From contig NZ_SKCD01000088.1 in assembly GCF_006542765.1 (NCBI RefSeq), forward strand, positions 206,551 through 270,550: a stretch of DNA of 64,000 bases. Direction: 5' to 3'. Each line of letters begins with the position of its first letter. Positions within the stretch are counted from its first letter, which is position 1. A model generated the notes under the pieces. The model made no database searches. It had not been told where the DNA came from and was given only the letters and a program-made list of their open reading frames with translations. The translations under genes and the position numbers were made by a program. The DNA is from Paenibacillus luteus. Lineage in GTDB: Bacteria; Bacillota; Bacilli; Paenibacillales; Paenibacillaceae. Shown here piece after piece: positions 45,774-56,100 of the stretch.

Positions 45774-46670
45774 ATGGGAGAAACAGCAACTATGGAACGC
45801 AGCACCAAGTCGATCGCAACCTATGAGTTTCTTTATATTATCGGTATTATTGCCATTTCTTTTTCTTCTATATTCGTCCGCTGGTCGGAAGCCGACGTTG
45901 CTGTCATTGCGATGTACCGTTTGTATTTGACCAATCTGCTTATGCTTCCGCTCGTTTGGAAATATCGGGCGGAGCTATTCCGGCTTACCGCTCGGCAGTG
46001 GCGTTTGCTGTCGGCCTCAGGCATTATGCTCGCACTTCATTTTCTGCTGTGGATGGCTTCGCTGCGGCTAACTACCGTTGCCAGCTCCACTGTCATTCTA
46101 ACGCTCGAACCTGTGATGGTCATGCTTGGCTCCTATTGGGTCTTCCGCACAAAAGCTAACCGAATGATGCTTTGCGGAATGGGTATCGCCTTAATTGGCT
46201 CCGTCATCATCGCCTCTGGCGACTTTTCCCTCTCCGGTGACGCGCTGCTTGGAGATATCCTCTCTTTGCTAGGCGCGGCGGCGGTTGCCGTGCACATGCT
46301 GATTGGCAAGCAGCTGCGCAACGACATGAGCGCATTTGCTTATAACTTCTGGGTTTTCTTACTGGCAGCAACGGCGCTTGCCTTCTACAATATTGTTCGC
46401 GGCAATTCCTTCACGGGCTATAGCCCAAAGGAATGGGGCATTTTCCTGCTACTCGCGATTGTGCCAACGCTATTTGGCCATTACCTGTTCAACTGGCTGC
46501 TTAAGCATATGAGCGCAGCTGCGGTATCGATGTCCGTACTCGGCGAACCTGTAATCGCCTCTTTGCTTGCATGGGCGCTTTTGAAGGAAGCACTAACAGC
46601 CTACCAGCTAGCCGCAGGCGTATTGATTTTGTTCGGCGTTTGGCTGTTCATTCGCAATGGAAAAGAATAA
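45774..46670 (+). CDS. EamA/DMT-superfamily transporter
   Basis: About 298 residues, ten membrane segments in two EamA repeats. The first repeat contains ISFSSIFVRWSEADVAVIAMYRL and the second includes LFGHYLFNWLLKHMSAAAVSMSVLGEPVIASLLAWALLKE. Such proteins export metabolites or amino acids. Substrate is unknown. A GGGAGAAAC region lies at the start; ATG 45774 and ATG 45792 are both possible. Confidence 0.85.
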   Translation: MGETATMERSTKSIATYEFLYIIGIIAISFSSIFVRWSEADVAVIAMYRLYLTNLLMLPLVWKYRAELFRLTARQWRLLSASGIMLALHFLLWMASLRLTTVASSTVILTLEPVMVMLGSYWVFRTKANRMMLCGMGIALIGSVIIASGDFSLSGDALLGDILSLLGAAAVAVHMLIGKQLRNDMSAFAYNFWVFLLAATALAFYNIVRGNSFTGYSPKEWGIFLLLAIVPTLFGHYLFNWLLKHMSAAAVSMSVLGEPVIASLLAWALLKEALTAYQLAAGVLILFGVWLFIRNGKE

Positions 46671-46671
46671 T

Positions 46672-46715
46672 AAAAAGGGAGGAAAAAGCAGATTTCTGCT
46701 CTTTCTCCCTTTTTT
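46672..46715. terminator. Bidirectional terminator
   Basis: AAAAAGGGAG...AAAGCAG pairs with CTGCT...CTCCCTTTTT, with A/T runs on both ends. It serves the convergent EamA and nitroreductase genes. Confidence 0.85.
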
Positions 46716-46738
46716 CTGTCTATCACATAACGCTACCC

Positions 46739-47302
46739 CTATCCCCGGTGCCAGGTAACTAGCTGTTCAGCCTGCTTTCTAAGCTTGGCCTTAGGTACCT
46801 TATCCGGAGTGAAATAGCCCAGATGGAGCGTTCCCACTATTTTCTCGTTAGCCATAATGCCTGCTTTTTGTTTAAAAGCATCCTCGCGGTTGTACTCATG
46901 CGTCTTCCACACAACACCCATTCCCCATTCCCAAGCCAGCAGCTGCAAGTTTTGAATCAACGAAGCAGCGGCCAATAGAGCATCTTCCATCTTGCCTGGA
47001 TGCTTGTCCTCTCGAATAACGACAATGATGTGGACAGGTGTCTCCTGCTCATATTCATAGCGAGCACCCTCTCCATACCGCTCCAGTTCCTCCTGTGTAT
47101 AGGTGGACAAAACCGCATCAGCAAATGCCTGTCGTCCGTCCTTCATATACACTATAAAACGCCAAGGCTCTGCACGGGAATGAAAGGGTGCCCATACTGC
47201 TGCATTGAGCAGTCGAATGAGCGTTTCCTCCGATATTTCCTTATCCGAAAAAGACCTAATCGTTCTGCGATCCCGAATCGTCCGCTCGATTCCGTTATGC
47301 AA
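46739..47302 (-). CDS. Nitroreductase-family protein
   Basis: About 187 residues, an FMN-dependent oxidoreductase fold. IRDRRTIRSFSDKEIS near the N-terminus is the usual FMN-binding region. The stretch NAAVWAPFHSRAEPWRFIVY and the C-terminal GTLHLGYF also match the family. The start is TTG 47302, with AGGAGG nine bases upstream. It is placed 20 bp after the siderophore-binding gene on the same strand and could be co-transcribed. That would fit iron reduction, but this is only an inference. Confidence 0.87.
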   Translation of the reverse strand: MHNGIERTIRDRRTIRSFSDKEISEETLIRLLNAAVWAPFHSRAEPWRFIVYMKDGRQAFADAVLSTYTQEELERYGEGARYEYEQETPVHIIVVIREDKHPGKMEDALLAAASLIQNLQLLAWEWGMGVVWKTHEYNREDAFKQKAGIMANEKIVGTLHLGYFTPDKVPKAKLRKQAEQLVTWHRG

Positions 47303-47322
47303 GTGAGCTAACCTCCTGAGGC

Positions 47323-48240
47323 TTACTTTTCATTTTGCTTAATAGCAGCAACAATTTCATCTACCGCCCTGATCGTAGCAACCGACGAGTAGCCGAAGTT
47401 CATCCACTCTTTATCCCCTACTACATAGACTTGATTGGCTTTTACAGCCTTTAAACCAAGCCAGACCGGGTTCGATTTCATATCGTCATATATTTTTTGT
47501 GCACTCGCCTTATCTTCTCCGCCATCCACTTGGAGAATAATATGATCGGAATCGAACTCCGTCAACGTTTCCAATGAAATCGATAGGCTGCCTTCCTCTT
47601 TCGGGTAGGCGGCAACCGTTTTAAGACCAAGCTCGCCATGAATGACTTTCCCTCTAGCGGAGATTTCCCCCATAATAAAGCTTTCCGACTGCATAACTCG
47701 CATATATACGAATGTTTCATCCCCGACAATCGCTTGCAGTTCGGCCTTAGCTTCTTGAATATGCGCCTCATATTCCTGAATGACCTGATCGGCTTCTTTT
47801 GCTTTATCCAGCACCTCCGCAATATCCCGCAACTCGTCGCGCCAATTATCGCGGTCTGGCATTAGCACGGTTTTTGCAATTTTGGAGTATTGATCATATA
47901 CCTTCTCATCCCGCCATTTAGGTGCAATGATCAGATCCGGCTCCGATGCAAGCAAACCCTCCAAATTTTCACCATTGCCCAGCTTAGCTACATCTTTGAA
48001 GGTATCATTAAAATAACTTGGAAACTCTGCATGATAATTTTCAGCCGCAACCGGCGTAACGCCAAGCACATACAAAAAATCCGGATACGTAACCGAAGTA
48101 GCCACAACTCTTAACTTTTCTGGTTCTGCAGCCGGCGTAGATTCATTTTTCACTTCGTTTGCTTTGTTCGATCCACATGCCGTCATCAACAACAGAACAA
48201 GCGCTATGAACCATACGCCACCTATTTTACCTTTACTCAT
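47323..48240 (-). CDS. Iron-siderophore ABC transporter substrate-binding lipoprotein
   Basis: About 305 residues. A lipoprotein signal with lipobox MTACG precedes a TroA/FecB-type binding fold: VATSVTYPDFLYVLGVTPVAAEN, EGLLASEPDLIIAPKWRDEKVY, ISARGKVIHGELGLKTVA and DSDHIILQVDGG. It carries ferric siderophore to an ABC importer that is not encoded beside it. A strong Fur box is upstream, so it should be induced on iron starvation. The AraC-type regulator beside it shares the same binding domain. Confidence 0.9.
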   Translation of the reverse strand: MSKGKIGGVWFIALVLLLMTACGSNKANEVKNESTPAAEPEKLRVVATSVTYPDFLYVLGVTPVAAENYHAEFPSYFNDTFKDVAKLGNGENLEGLLASEPDLIIAPKWRDEKVYDQYSKIAKTVLMPDRDNWRDELRDIAEVLDKAKEADQVIQEYEAHIQEAKAELQAIVGDETFVYMRVMQSESFIMGEISARGKVIHGELGLKTVAAYPKEEGSLSISLETLTEFDSDHIILQVDGGEDKASAQKIYDDMKSNPVWLGLKAVKANQVYVVGDKEWMNFGYSSVATIRAVDEIVAAIKQNEK

Positions 48241-48268
48241 CTTCCCATCCCTCTCGCTATCTTCTGTT

Positions 48269-48287
48269 AATAATAATTCTCATTCTC
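48269..48287 (-). promoter_or_regulatory. Fur box upstream of the siderophore-binding lipoprotein gene
   Basis: On the minus strand, GAGAAT GAGAAT T ATTATT matches the 6-6-1-6 arrangement of Fur boxes. It lies about 30 bp upstream of the lipoprotein start, so it probably covers the promoter. Confidence 0.75.
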
Positions 48288-48377
48288 ATTATAGACGGTA
48301 GCCTTATATTGTACATGGAACATTGGAAACAAAACATGGAGGAATGGGAATAAAGAGTGTATTAGGAATTAGGAATA

Positions 48378-49973
48378 TTATGCTTTTCTAGAATCAAATA
48401 TCTTAATGATTTCATCAACAGCAAAGTGGGTGGACAGCGGCGAGAATGAAAAGTTATACCACTCTTCGTTGCCCACCTGATAAATCCGGCTTTCCCTGCC
48501 CATAAGCAACGACTCCCCCTTCGGTATTCCCCGTAGCTTCATATCATCTGCTTGTAAAATAATATGGTCGGCTTTGAGCTCGCAGAGTCGGTCAAACGGT
48601 AAGACGATGCCTTCTTGATTCAAAGCGGATACGCTTGGCGGCTTTAGGCCAAGCTCTGTATACAGAATGCGCCCTCTGGATGATTTCTCGCCAAACACGA
48701 CTGCTCCCTCAGAGGTCAGGCGCACATAGACAACCGTCTCATCTTTTACCGCAAAATACAAACTTTCCCTTGCCTTGTCCAGCTTGTCCGCAAAACGCTC
48801 AATCACTCGATTCGCCTCTGATCGCTTACCCAATATTTCAGCCATATCTCTCAGCTCATCACGCCAATCTTCTCGATTAGGCAAAAGCACCGTAGTTGCA
48901 ATACCGCTAAGCTCCTCGTAAATCGCTTGATCTTGCCACTCAGAAGCGACGATGAAATCAGGCTTTGATAATCTGACCTTATCCAGGCTTAATGTTTTAT
49001 CGCAATGAAGCTTTTCCACTTCGCGGAAGGAAGCTTGCAAATAATAAGGAAATTCCTGATGGGGAGTAGGAGCTGCAATCGGTGTAACCCCGAGCACATG
49101 CATCAATTCCGGATACGTAACCCGTGTGCCGAAATGTCTCCGCTGCTGCAAATAATAACGTGGAGACAAACCTACCTTCTGCTTAAAGCGCCTGCTGAAA
49201 TAATGCTCGTCCTCAAAGCCAACTCGACGTGCGATCGTATGGAAGCTGTCTTCTGATAGGTTGAGCAAATCCTTTGCTTTCCTTATTCGCAAACCAATTA
49301 AATAATCGTGAGGGTTCTCACCCGTCATTTCCTTGAAAAGAACCGTGTACCAACGCCTGCTGACATTTGCCAAATTTGCTAGACCTTCGATAGATATCGC
49401 TTCATCGAGATGACGCTCCATATATTGCAGCGTGCGTTTGACAGCGAGCCGCGGGTTTTTGCTCTCTTTTTGGAACCGCTTCTGTTCAGTTAATGCAAAA
49501 ATCAGCTTCTGAAAAAGAAAATGATTCGCAATCGCCTCCTGCTCATCACCTATGCTCACGGAGCGGTAAAGCGACTTAACCATGTCATGAATCGAATGCG
49601 TAGCTTCCAGCACAGAGTTACTACCTGCTAGTAAAATTGATTCATTGATTGTTAGTTGTGCCTGATGATAGTTATTCTTCTCCGTTTGATAAACTTTATA
49701 TGTGATAACATAGCAGCCTAGGGCTGACTGTCCGTCATTTGTAATCCATGCAAGCTCCTTTGGAGGAATGGATAGAATCATATGCTGAGCCAAAAGCTGC
49801 TGCCCCCGCTCCAATTGAAGCAAACCGTTTCCTGTAACTACAATAAGAAGCATCGGCTCGACTCCTGCCGCAACCTTCATCTGCTCTCCTGCTGCAGAAA
49901 CCAAGTACTGTATTTCCTGCATAACGTAAAAAAGATCGCGGAACGGAAGTTTGTTTGTGTCTTGTCTGTTCAT
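48378..49973 (-). CDS. AraC-family regulator fused to a siderophore-binding (TroA/FecB-like) domain (Btr-like)
   Basis: About 531 residues. The N-terminal part (to about 170) is a cupin-like ligand region. The AraC DNA-binding domain follows, with two helix-turn-helix motifs (ISIEGLANLANVSRRWYTVLF and SFHTIARRVGFEDEHYFSRRF). The C-terminal part (about 290-530) is a siderophore-binding fold closely parallel to the neighbouring lipoprotein: both share TYPxxxxVLGVTP, then REDWRDELRDMAEIL versus RDNWRDELRDIAEVL. This matches Btr-type regulators that sense an iron-siderophore. ATG 49971-49973 has GGAGG seven bases upstream; a frame extension of eight codons lacks a site. Confidence 0.87.
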   Translation of the reverse strand: MNRQDTNKLPFRDLFYVMQEIQYLVSAAGEQMKVAAGVEPMLLIVVTGNGLLQLERGQQLLAQHMILSIPPKELAWITNDGQSALGCYVITYKVYQTEKNNYHQAQLTINESILLAGSNSVLEATHSIHDMVKSLYRSVSIGDEQEAIANHFLFQKLIFALTEQKRFQKESKNPRLAVKRTLQYMERHLDEAISIEGLANLANVSRRWYTVLFKEMTGENPHDYLIGLRIRKAKDLLNLSEDSFHTIARRVGFEDEHYFSRRFKQKVGLSPRYYLQQRRHFGTRVTYPELMHVLGVTPIAAPTPHQEFPYYLQASFREVEKLHCDKTLSLDKVRLSKPDFIVASEWQDQAIYEELSGIATTVLLPNREDWRDELRDMAEILGKRSEANRVIERFADKLDKARESLYFAVKDETVVYVRLTSEGAVVFGEKSSRGRILYTELGLKPPSVSALNQEGIVLPFDRLCELKADHIILQADDMKLRGIPKGESLLMGRESRIYQVGNEEWYNFSFSPLSTHFAVDEIIKIFDSRKA

Positions 49974-50055
49974 AAGTAATCCTCCTCCCACCATCATTAT
50001 ACATGCTCTGTTTACCTTATGCTCTTGCCAAATCCGAGTTGCAGCGTATATGTAT

Positions 50056-50096
50056 TAAAAAAACCTCCCAAACCACTTTCAGAGCGGTTTAGGAGG
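50056..50096 (-). terminator. Terminator after the amylopullulanase gene
   Basis: CCTCC and GGAGG arms with an inner AAACC/GGTTT pairing are followed on the minus strand by TTTTTTT. Confidence 0.85.
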
Positions 50097-50176
50097 CTGA
50101 TCCATGAGGGATTCAAGTCAACGTCTAAAAGACACAAGACTGCTAATTTTTCAATCTGAATCCGTTGTGTTTTCGT

Positions 50177-53100
50177 CTACTTACTTAGCAGGTTATAAAT
50201 AACCTGGGCACTCTCGGCGCGCGTCAGCTTGCCCTTCGGCATAAAGGAACCTCCGTCTATGCCCTGCACCAGCTCAAGCTCGGAAGCGCGAGCAATCGAG
50301 GCAATTGCCCAATGGCTAATTTGGCTGCTATCCGCATAACCAGCATCATTAGCAGCAGTAACATTCTCCTTACCTTTGCTTACCTCATAAGCGCGCATAA
50401 CCATAACGACCATCTCTTCGCGGGTAATCGTGTCGTTTGGCGCAAAACTGCTGCCGCTGCGTCCTTTCACAAGGCCCAGCTTACTTGCCGTAGCTACGTA
50501 TGAGGAATACCAGTGATCCGCATCGACATCGGAGAAGTTCGCTTTGCCCTCTGCTTTAGCACCCAAGGCACGAACCAGCATTGCCACAAATTCTGCGCGC
50601 GTCACTTGCGCTTGCGGTGCAAATTGCGTGTCGTTGAGGCCCGTCACGATATGCTTAGCTGCCAATGACTTAATTGCTGCAGAAGCCCAGTGGCTAGTTG
50701 GTACGTCAGCAAAGGATCGCTCATAGGCAAGCGCGGCATAGCTGCTAAAATGGTTTACCTCTGCGCTGATGGTACTGCCACTCAGCAATCCACCGTGATA
50801 TTCCAGCTTTCCATTCTCACCCATAAAATAGATACCCACTTTGTCTTTGTCTGCATCGGCATGCAGCTTAAAGGTGAGCGTAATCGGCGAAGCGAACTTC
50901 GTAACCTTAACCACTTTCCCGTCTTTGGTCCAAAGGCTCAAATGGAAATCGTAAATCTCGGAGGCTGCATCTACCATTATATAGTCCGTTCCTAAACGTT
51001 CCATCAGCTCATTAGTCTCAGCAGCCGTAAGCGGTTTGAATTCTAGTAATATACGGGCATCGTTCGCTTCGTTTCCAGCTGCCAAAGCTTGAAGCTCAGC
51101 CAGCACTTCGTTAGACAGTGTAATCGTCACACTGTTTGCCTCTAATGCCAATGCGTTGCTTGCAAGCATGGTCGCTGCGTGGAGCGGCAGTAGAACAGCC
51201 CTTTTTCCGTCTGCCACCTGCACCGTTACTTTGCCATCCTTACCGCTCTTCAGCGTGCTTTCCTCAACCACCTGAGCGTCCGTCGGCTGCTGCGTAGTTC
51301 CGGAGCCATTCGGCGTTGGCAGCGTGCCTGGGGTTGTTGTCGGCGATGTTGGCGACGGTGTCGCTTCCGGCGATGACGTTGGCCCTGTCGTTGCCGACGG
51401 CGTCACTTCCGGTGATGACGTCGGCACTGTCGTTGGCGACGGTGTCGCTTCCGGCGATGACGTCGGCACTGTCGTTGGCGACGGTGTCACTTCTGGCGAT
51501 GACGTTGGCACTGTCGTTGGCGACGGTGTCACTTCTGGCGTTGCCGTCGGCTCTGTTGTCGGCGATGGCGTAGGCTGAACGGCTGCGACCGCACTCAAAA
51601 TAACCGTACCGCCTTCGTTTCTTCCCGGCACTTCGACGGTAAGCTCGCCTGATGCCGCCACCGTGTAAAGCTTGCCGCTATATTCATCCCTGGCTTCCGC
51701 TCCAACCGGGAACGGAACGGTCAGTGTCACCAGCTTGCTAGCCGTAGAAGTATTAATAATCGTAACTACATTATCGCCCTCATACTGTTTGTTGAAAGCC
51801 AGATACCCGAGCTCATCCGAGCCCGCCAGCTTCGTGCGCGCTCCCTTCGCATACACCTTCGAGAACTTCGCTCTAATGCTGAGCAGCTTCTGATAATGGT
51901 CATGCAGCGCTTGCTCGGCTTCGAGCTGATCCCACGGCATATCTGCACGGTTTTCGCTAAATAGTCCCGCACTCATATCGCGTGCATTCGCACCGGATCG
52001 TCCCAGCTCTTCCCCGTAATAGATGACCGGCTGGCCTTTCGCCGTTATTTGCAGAGCCGCTGCAATTTTTAACTTTCCTTTGTCCCCATCCACAAAGTGG
52101 GAGAGGAAACCATCCTCGTCATGGCTGCTCAAAAATTGACCCATCGTTGCTCCGTTATCCAGCTTCGCCTCGCGATCAGCCAAATAAGCATCAACCGCAT
52201 CAATCGCGCCGTTGACGAAATCTCGCGCTCTGTCATTAAAGCTGAAATCGAGCAAGCTATCCATTTGACCGCTGCGAAGCATGCCTCCGTCACCGTCGAT
52301 CGTAGCTCCATAGTACTCCCCAATCAGCTTAAAGCCGGGATCGATTGTGGTCAGCGCGTTCTTGAACGCTTTCCATGTCGTGCTCTCCACATGCTTCACC
52401 GTATCGACGCGGAAGAAATCAATCGTATCCCCTCGCTCCGTTCTGGCCCGCTCCAGCCAGCCTGCTTGCCATTCTATGATTTTCTCGCGCACGGCCGGGT
52501 CTTCCGTCTTGAAATCCGGCAGATGGTCCAGTTCTCCTTCGATCGGATTGGTGCTGGCCTGAACGCCATTCGTTCTCAGCATGCCATCGAAGCGCGCTTT
52601 ATCCTCAGCCGTAATGCCTGGGCGATTCTCTTCGGGCTTCAAACCATAGCCCGTATGGTTCAGCACGACATCGACCATAATCTTAATGCCTTTGTCATGG
52701 GCTTTGTTGATCAGCTCCTTGAACGTATCCATATCCCCAAGGTGCTCGTCGAGCTTGGTGAAATCTTTCGCCCAATATCCATGGTAGCCATATTGCTTGC
52801 TGTTGAAATCAACGCCCTTATTGAAATCAATGTTGTCAACGATTGGCGTGATCCAAAGCGTATTGATGCCAAGCTCCTCCAGGTAGTCTAGTTTGTCGAT
52901 CATCCCTCTGAAATCGCCGCCATGGTAAGCTTCCAAATGGCTCTTATCCACATCCGCGTTATTGGAGGAATCACCATCCGCAAACCGATCGGTCAGCGCA
53001 AAATAAATGCGGGCCTCATCCCAGTCAAAATCCAGCTTGCCCGCATACGTCCTCGCTTTTACCGTTATCGAGCCTTTATGTGTATGCTTATTGCCGTACT

Positions 53101-56100
53101 CATCAACTAGCGTAATCGGGATTTCCTTTACTCCTGCGGTTATAGAATCCTTCACACCAATGGTTTGGGCCATCAGCCCGGTATCAAAGGCGGCCTTGGC
53201 CGGCCCGCCCAAAGCCGTAAGGTCCATATACCCTTCCGCATAAGCAATCTCCTCCGAAGCAGCCGCTTCAATCGTCAACACAGCGCTCTCGTTGTAGGAG
53301 ATAGAAGCTGGGCTAGCGGCTGCGCTCATTGTGACCGATGGCTTCCGGTACGTTACCGCCGATTTGCCGTCCGTTGTGTTTTTCGGATCAGTCATTTCAA
53401 CAGCTTCCGCGTTCTTCTTCGTGACCAGGAAGGTATACTCGTATACGCCCCCTTCAATATCATGAAGCGTATAAGCAAACCACTCCTTGGCAGCATCGTA
53501 CACCATATCGTAAGACATGCCGTTCACCTTGACCTTCATAACCGTAATATCGCCAAGCCGTCCCTCGCGGAACAAAACATCATCTCGGTAGAGGAAGGTC
53601 AGCGTCCCATCCTTCAGCACAGGACCGTTGACCACGGGCAAAATATCAAGCTGGCTAACCATGCTCGTAATATTCACCTTGGTAAAGGCAGCCCCCGGAG
53701 CGATCAGAATGACCCGGTCATCCGGAATATCCTGCTTCGCCGTGTTCCAGTCCGTGCCCTTGCGGAGCACGAAGCCGACACTCGTTGTATCCGGCGAAAT
53801 TTCCAGCATCACGGTAGCGACGCCATTTTCAACCTTATCAAAGTTGATTTGGTCATTCTTGACGCCCGTATTCCAAATCCAGAGATTCCAAACCGTGTAG
53901 TTTTTGTCCGGACGGATATAATTCAATTGAACATACCGCTTTGTTGATTCCGTCGTTACGGACACAGCCGCACTTGCTGTTGCCCCTTGATAAGTGACCG
54001 TAACCGTAGCAGCTCCAGCGCCGCTAGCAGTTACTACGCCGCTAGAAGATACAGCAATCACATCAGGATGATCTGTAGAATAAGCTGCCATGCCTGTGAC
54101 TTTGCGCTTGCTGCCGTCGCTGTATTTTGCAAAAACGGCTGTTTGATGCGTGCTTCCAACCTGCAGCGTATAGCTTGCGCTGTCCAGCTCAAGGCTGGTA
54201 AGCGTTGGAGCAGCTGCATCCAGCTTAATAATCACTGCACTTAGCGGCTCAAGCGTGATCGAGCTTGCGGCCAGTTCGAATCCGGATGGAACAGTCACCG
54301 CTCCCAATCCCGCCTCATCATTGTCCACAAGTACCGTGCCGGCGGTTAAATCCTCCGACAATGCGAGCGTTCTTGGTTTGCTGTCCGCATTAACAAATAC
54401 GTAGTAGTTGCCGGAGCCGTCGGTTGCTTTATTTTTGTAGCCGATGACCAGATCATTTGCTTTGATATCTACGGAAGGAATCAGCGTCACGTTGGAATCG
54501 ACCAGATCCTTGTCGCCCAGCCGGAAGGCGTCCGTATGCTTCCGAAGCGCGATCAGCCCCGCCGTATATTCTTTGGTGATGTGGTTGACCGGATATTGCA
54601 CCTCGTCTGCCGCCTTCTGCCAGTCAAACTTGTTGATCGCATCCGAAGAATCATAGGAATCGTGGATAAAATATCCGAACGGATTCCCGTCTTCATCTGC
54701 CAGCTCATGATACTTCTGCTCTGGCACTCCTGCGCCTAGCCACTGCTTCGTTCTGCCATATTCCTGCCCGGCATGAAGGAAAGCCGTGCCCTGCGAGGTA
54801 AGGATGAGCAAGTTGCCCAGCCGTACACGCTTATGGATTTCCAAATCATTCGCCGCGATCGACGGGTCCTTCTTAATGGATTGAGCGATCACATCGTATA
54901 AAGGCAAATTATCATGAGCCTCAATATACTGGACCATATCGCCCGGATCGTCCGCAGGCGTATTGCCAGGCTGTGCCTTGATGTTATCCAGAATCGTAGC
55001 GATGCTCCTTGCCCCGCCTGTAATAAATCTTGGCTCGCCTTCCGAGCCGTAGCCGGACTTCAATTCATTGCGGATTTCGTCGGAGAACACGCCCACGTTA
55101 TCGGTTTTGTCCATCCAGGCTTGGTCAGCTCCTTTGCCCTCCAAGGACGGATCGGCCGCTGCTCCTCCGAACGTTTTCCAGCCTTCGCCGATAAACAGCG
55201 CGTTTGGATTAATGCTCGCTGCCGCATCATAGGCGTTTTGGACGGAATTGTAAGTAGCATCGCCCATCATATCCCAGCGCATGCCGTCGATCTTGTATTC
55301 CTCGAACCAATATTTAACGGAATCCACCATCAGCTTCTCCGCCATTTTGTGCGAGGTCGCGAGGTTGTTGCCGAAGCCGCCAATATTATTGCCGTTGGCA
55401 TCCTGGAACGCATAATAGTTCGGTACGATATCGTTCAGAAAGCTCGCTTTGGCCATATGGGTGTACACCACGTCGAGTACGACGCCCATGCCCGCCTCAT
55501 GGATGGCATCAACCAAATCCTTCAGTTCCTTGACTCTAAGCTCTGGATCTGATGCATTTTCCGAATAGGCGCCATCCGGTGAGAAATAGCTGTGCGGATC
55601 ATACCCCCAGTTGTATTCATTATCCAGCGCAGAATATTCCGTTTCCCTCACGCCCATAGCCGCTTCATCGCCATAGTACCAAGCCATGACCGGAAGCAGC
55701 TGAACATGCGTCACACCAAGCGATTTAATATAATCGAGCTTATCCTTGAAGGCGCTGTAGGAGCCCCATCTCGCATTCAAATCGCTAGCGATCGAAGGAT
55801 CAGAGGTGAAATCCCGAATATGGGCCTCCCAAATGATTGCATCCTCTCTTTTCTCATAGCCGTCAATCTGGGCAAAATCAAAATCCGCCGCAGGATCGGT
55901 TTGGCTCAGATCCACAATTGCCGCTTTCCCGACCATATCCCCGTCAGGGCCAGCCTCCCCCTTCGTGTTTACCCTGAATTCCGCCATCGACTTGGCATAA
56001 GGGTCAAGCACCTGCTTTGTGACGCCGTCATTAGTAACCTCGTATTGATAAAAATAACCTTTCACATCGCTCACCCCAGCCGCACTCAAGTCTTCTGGCG

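Noticed and set aside
51316..51578. Two repetitive open frames on the plus strand over the amylopullulanase linker
   Set aside because: They are shadows of the 42-bp coding repeat; the minus-strand frame is part of a protein with recognisable domains on both sides.
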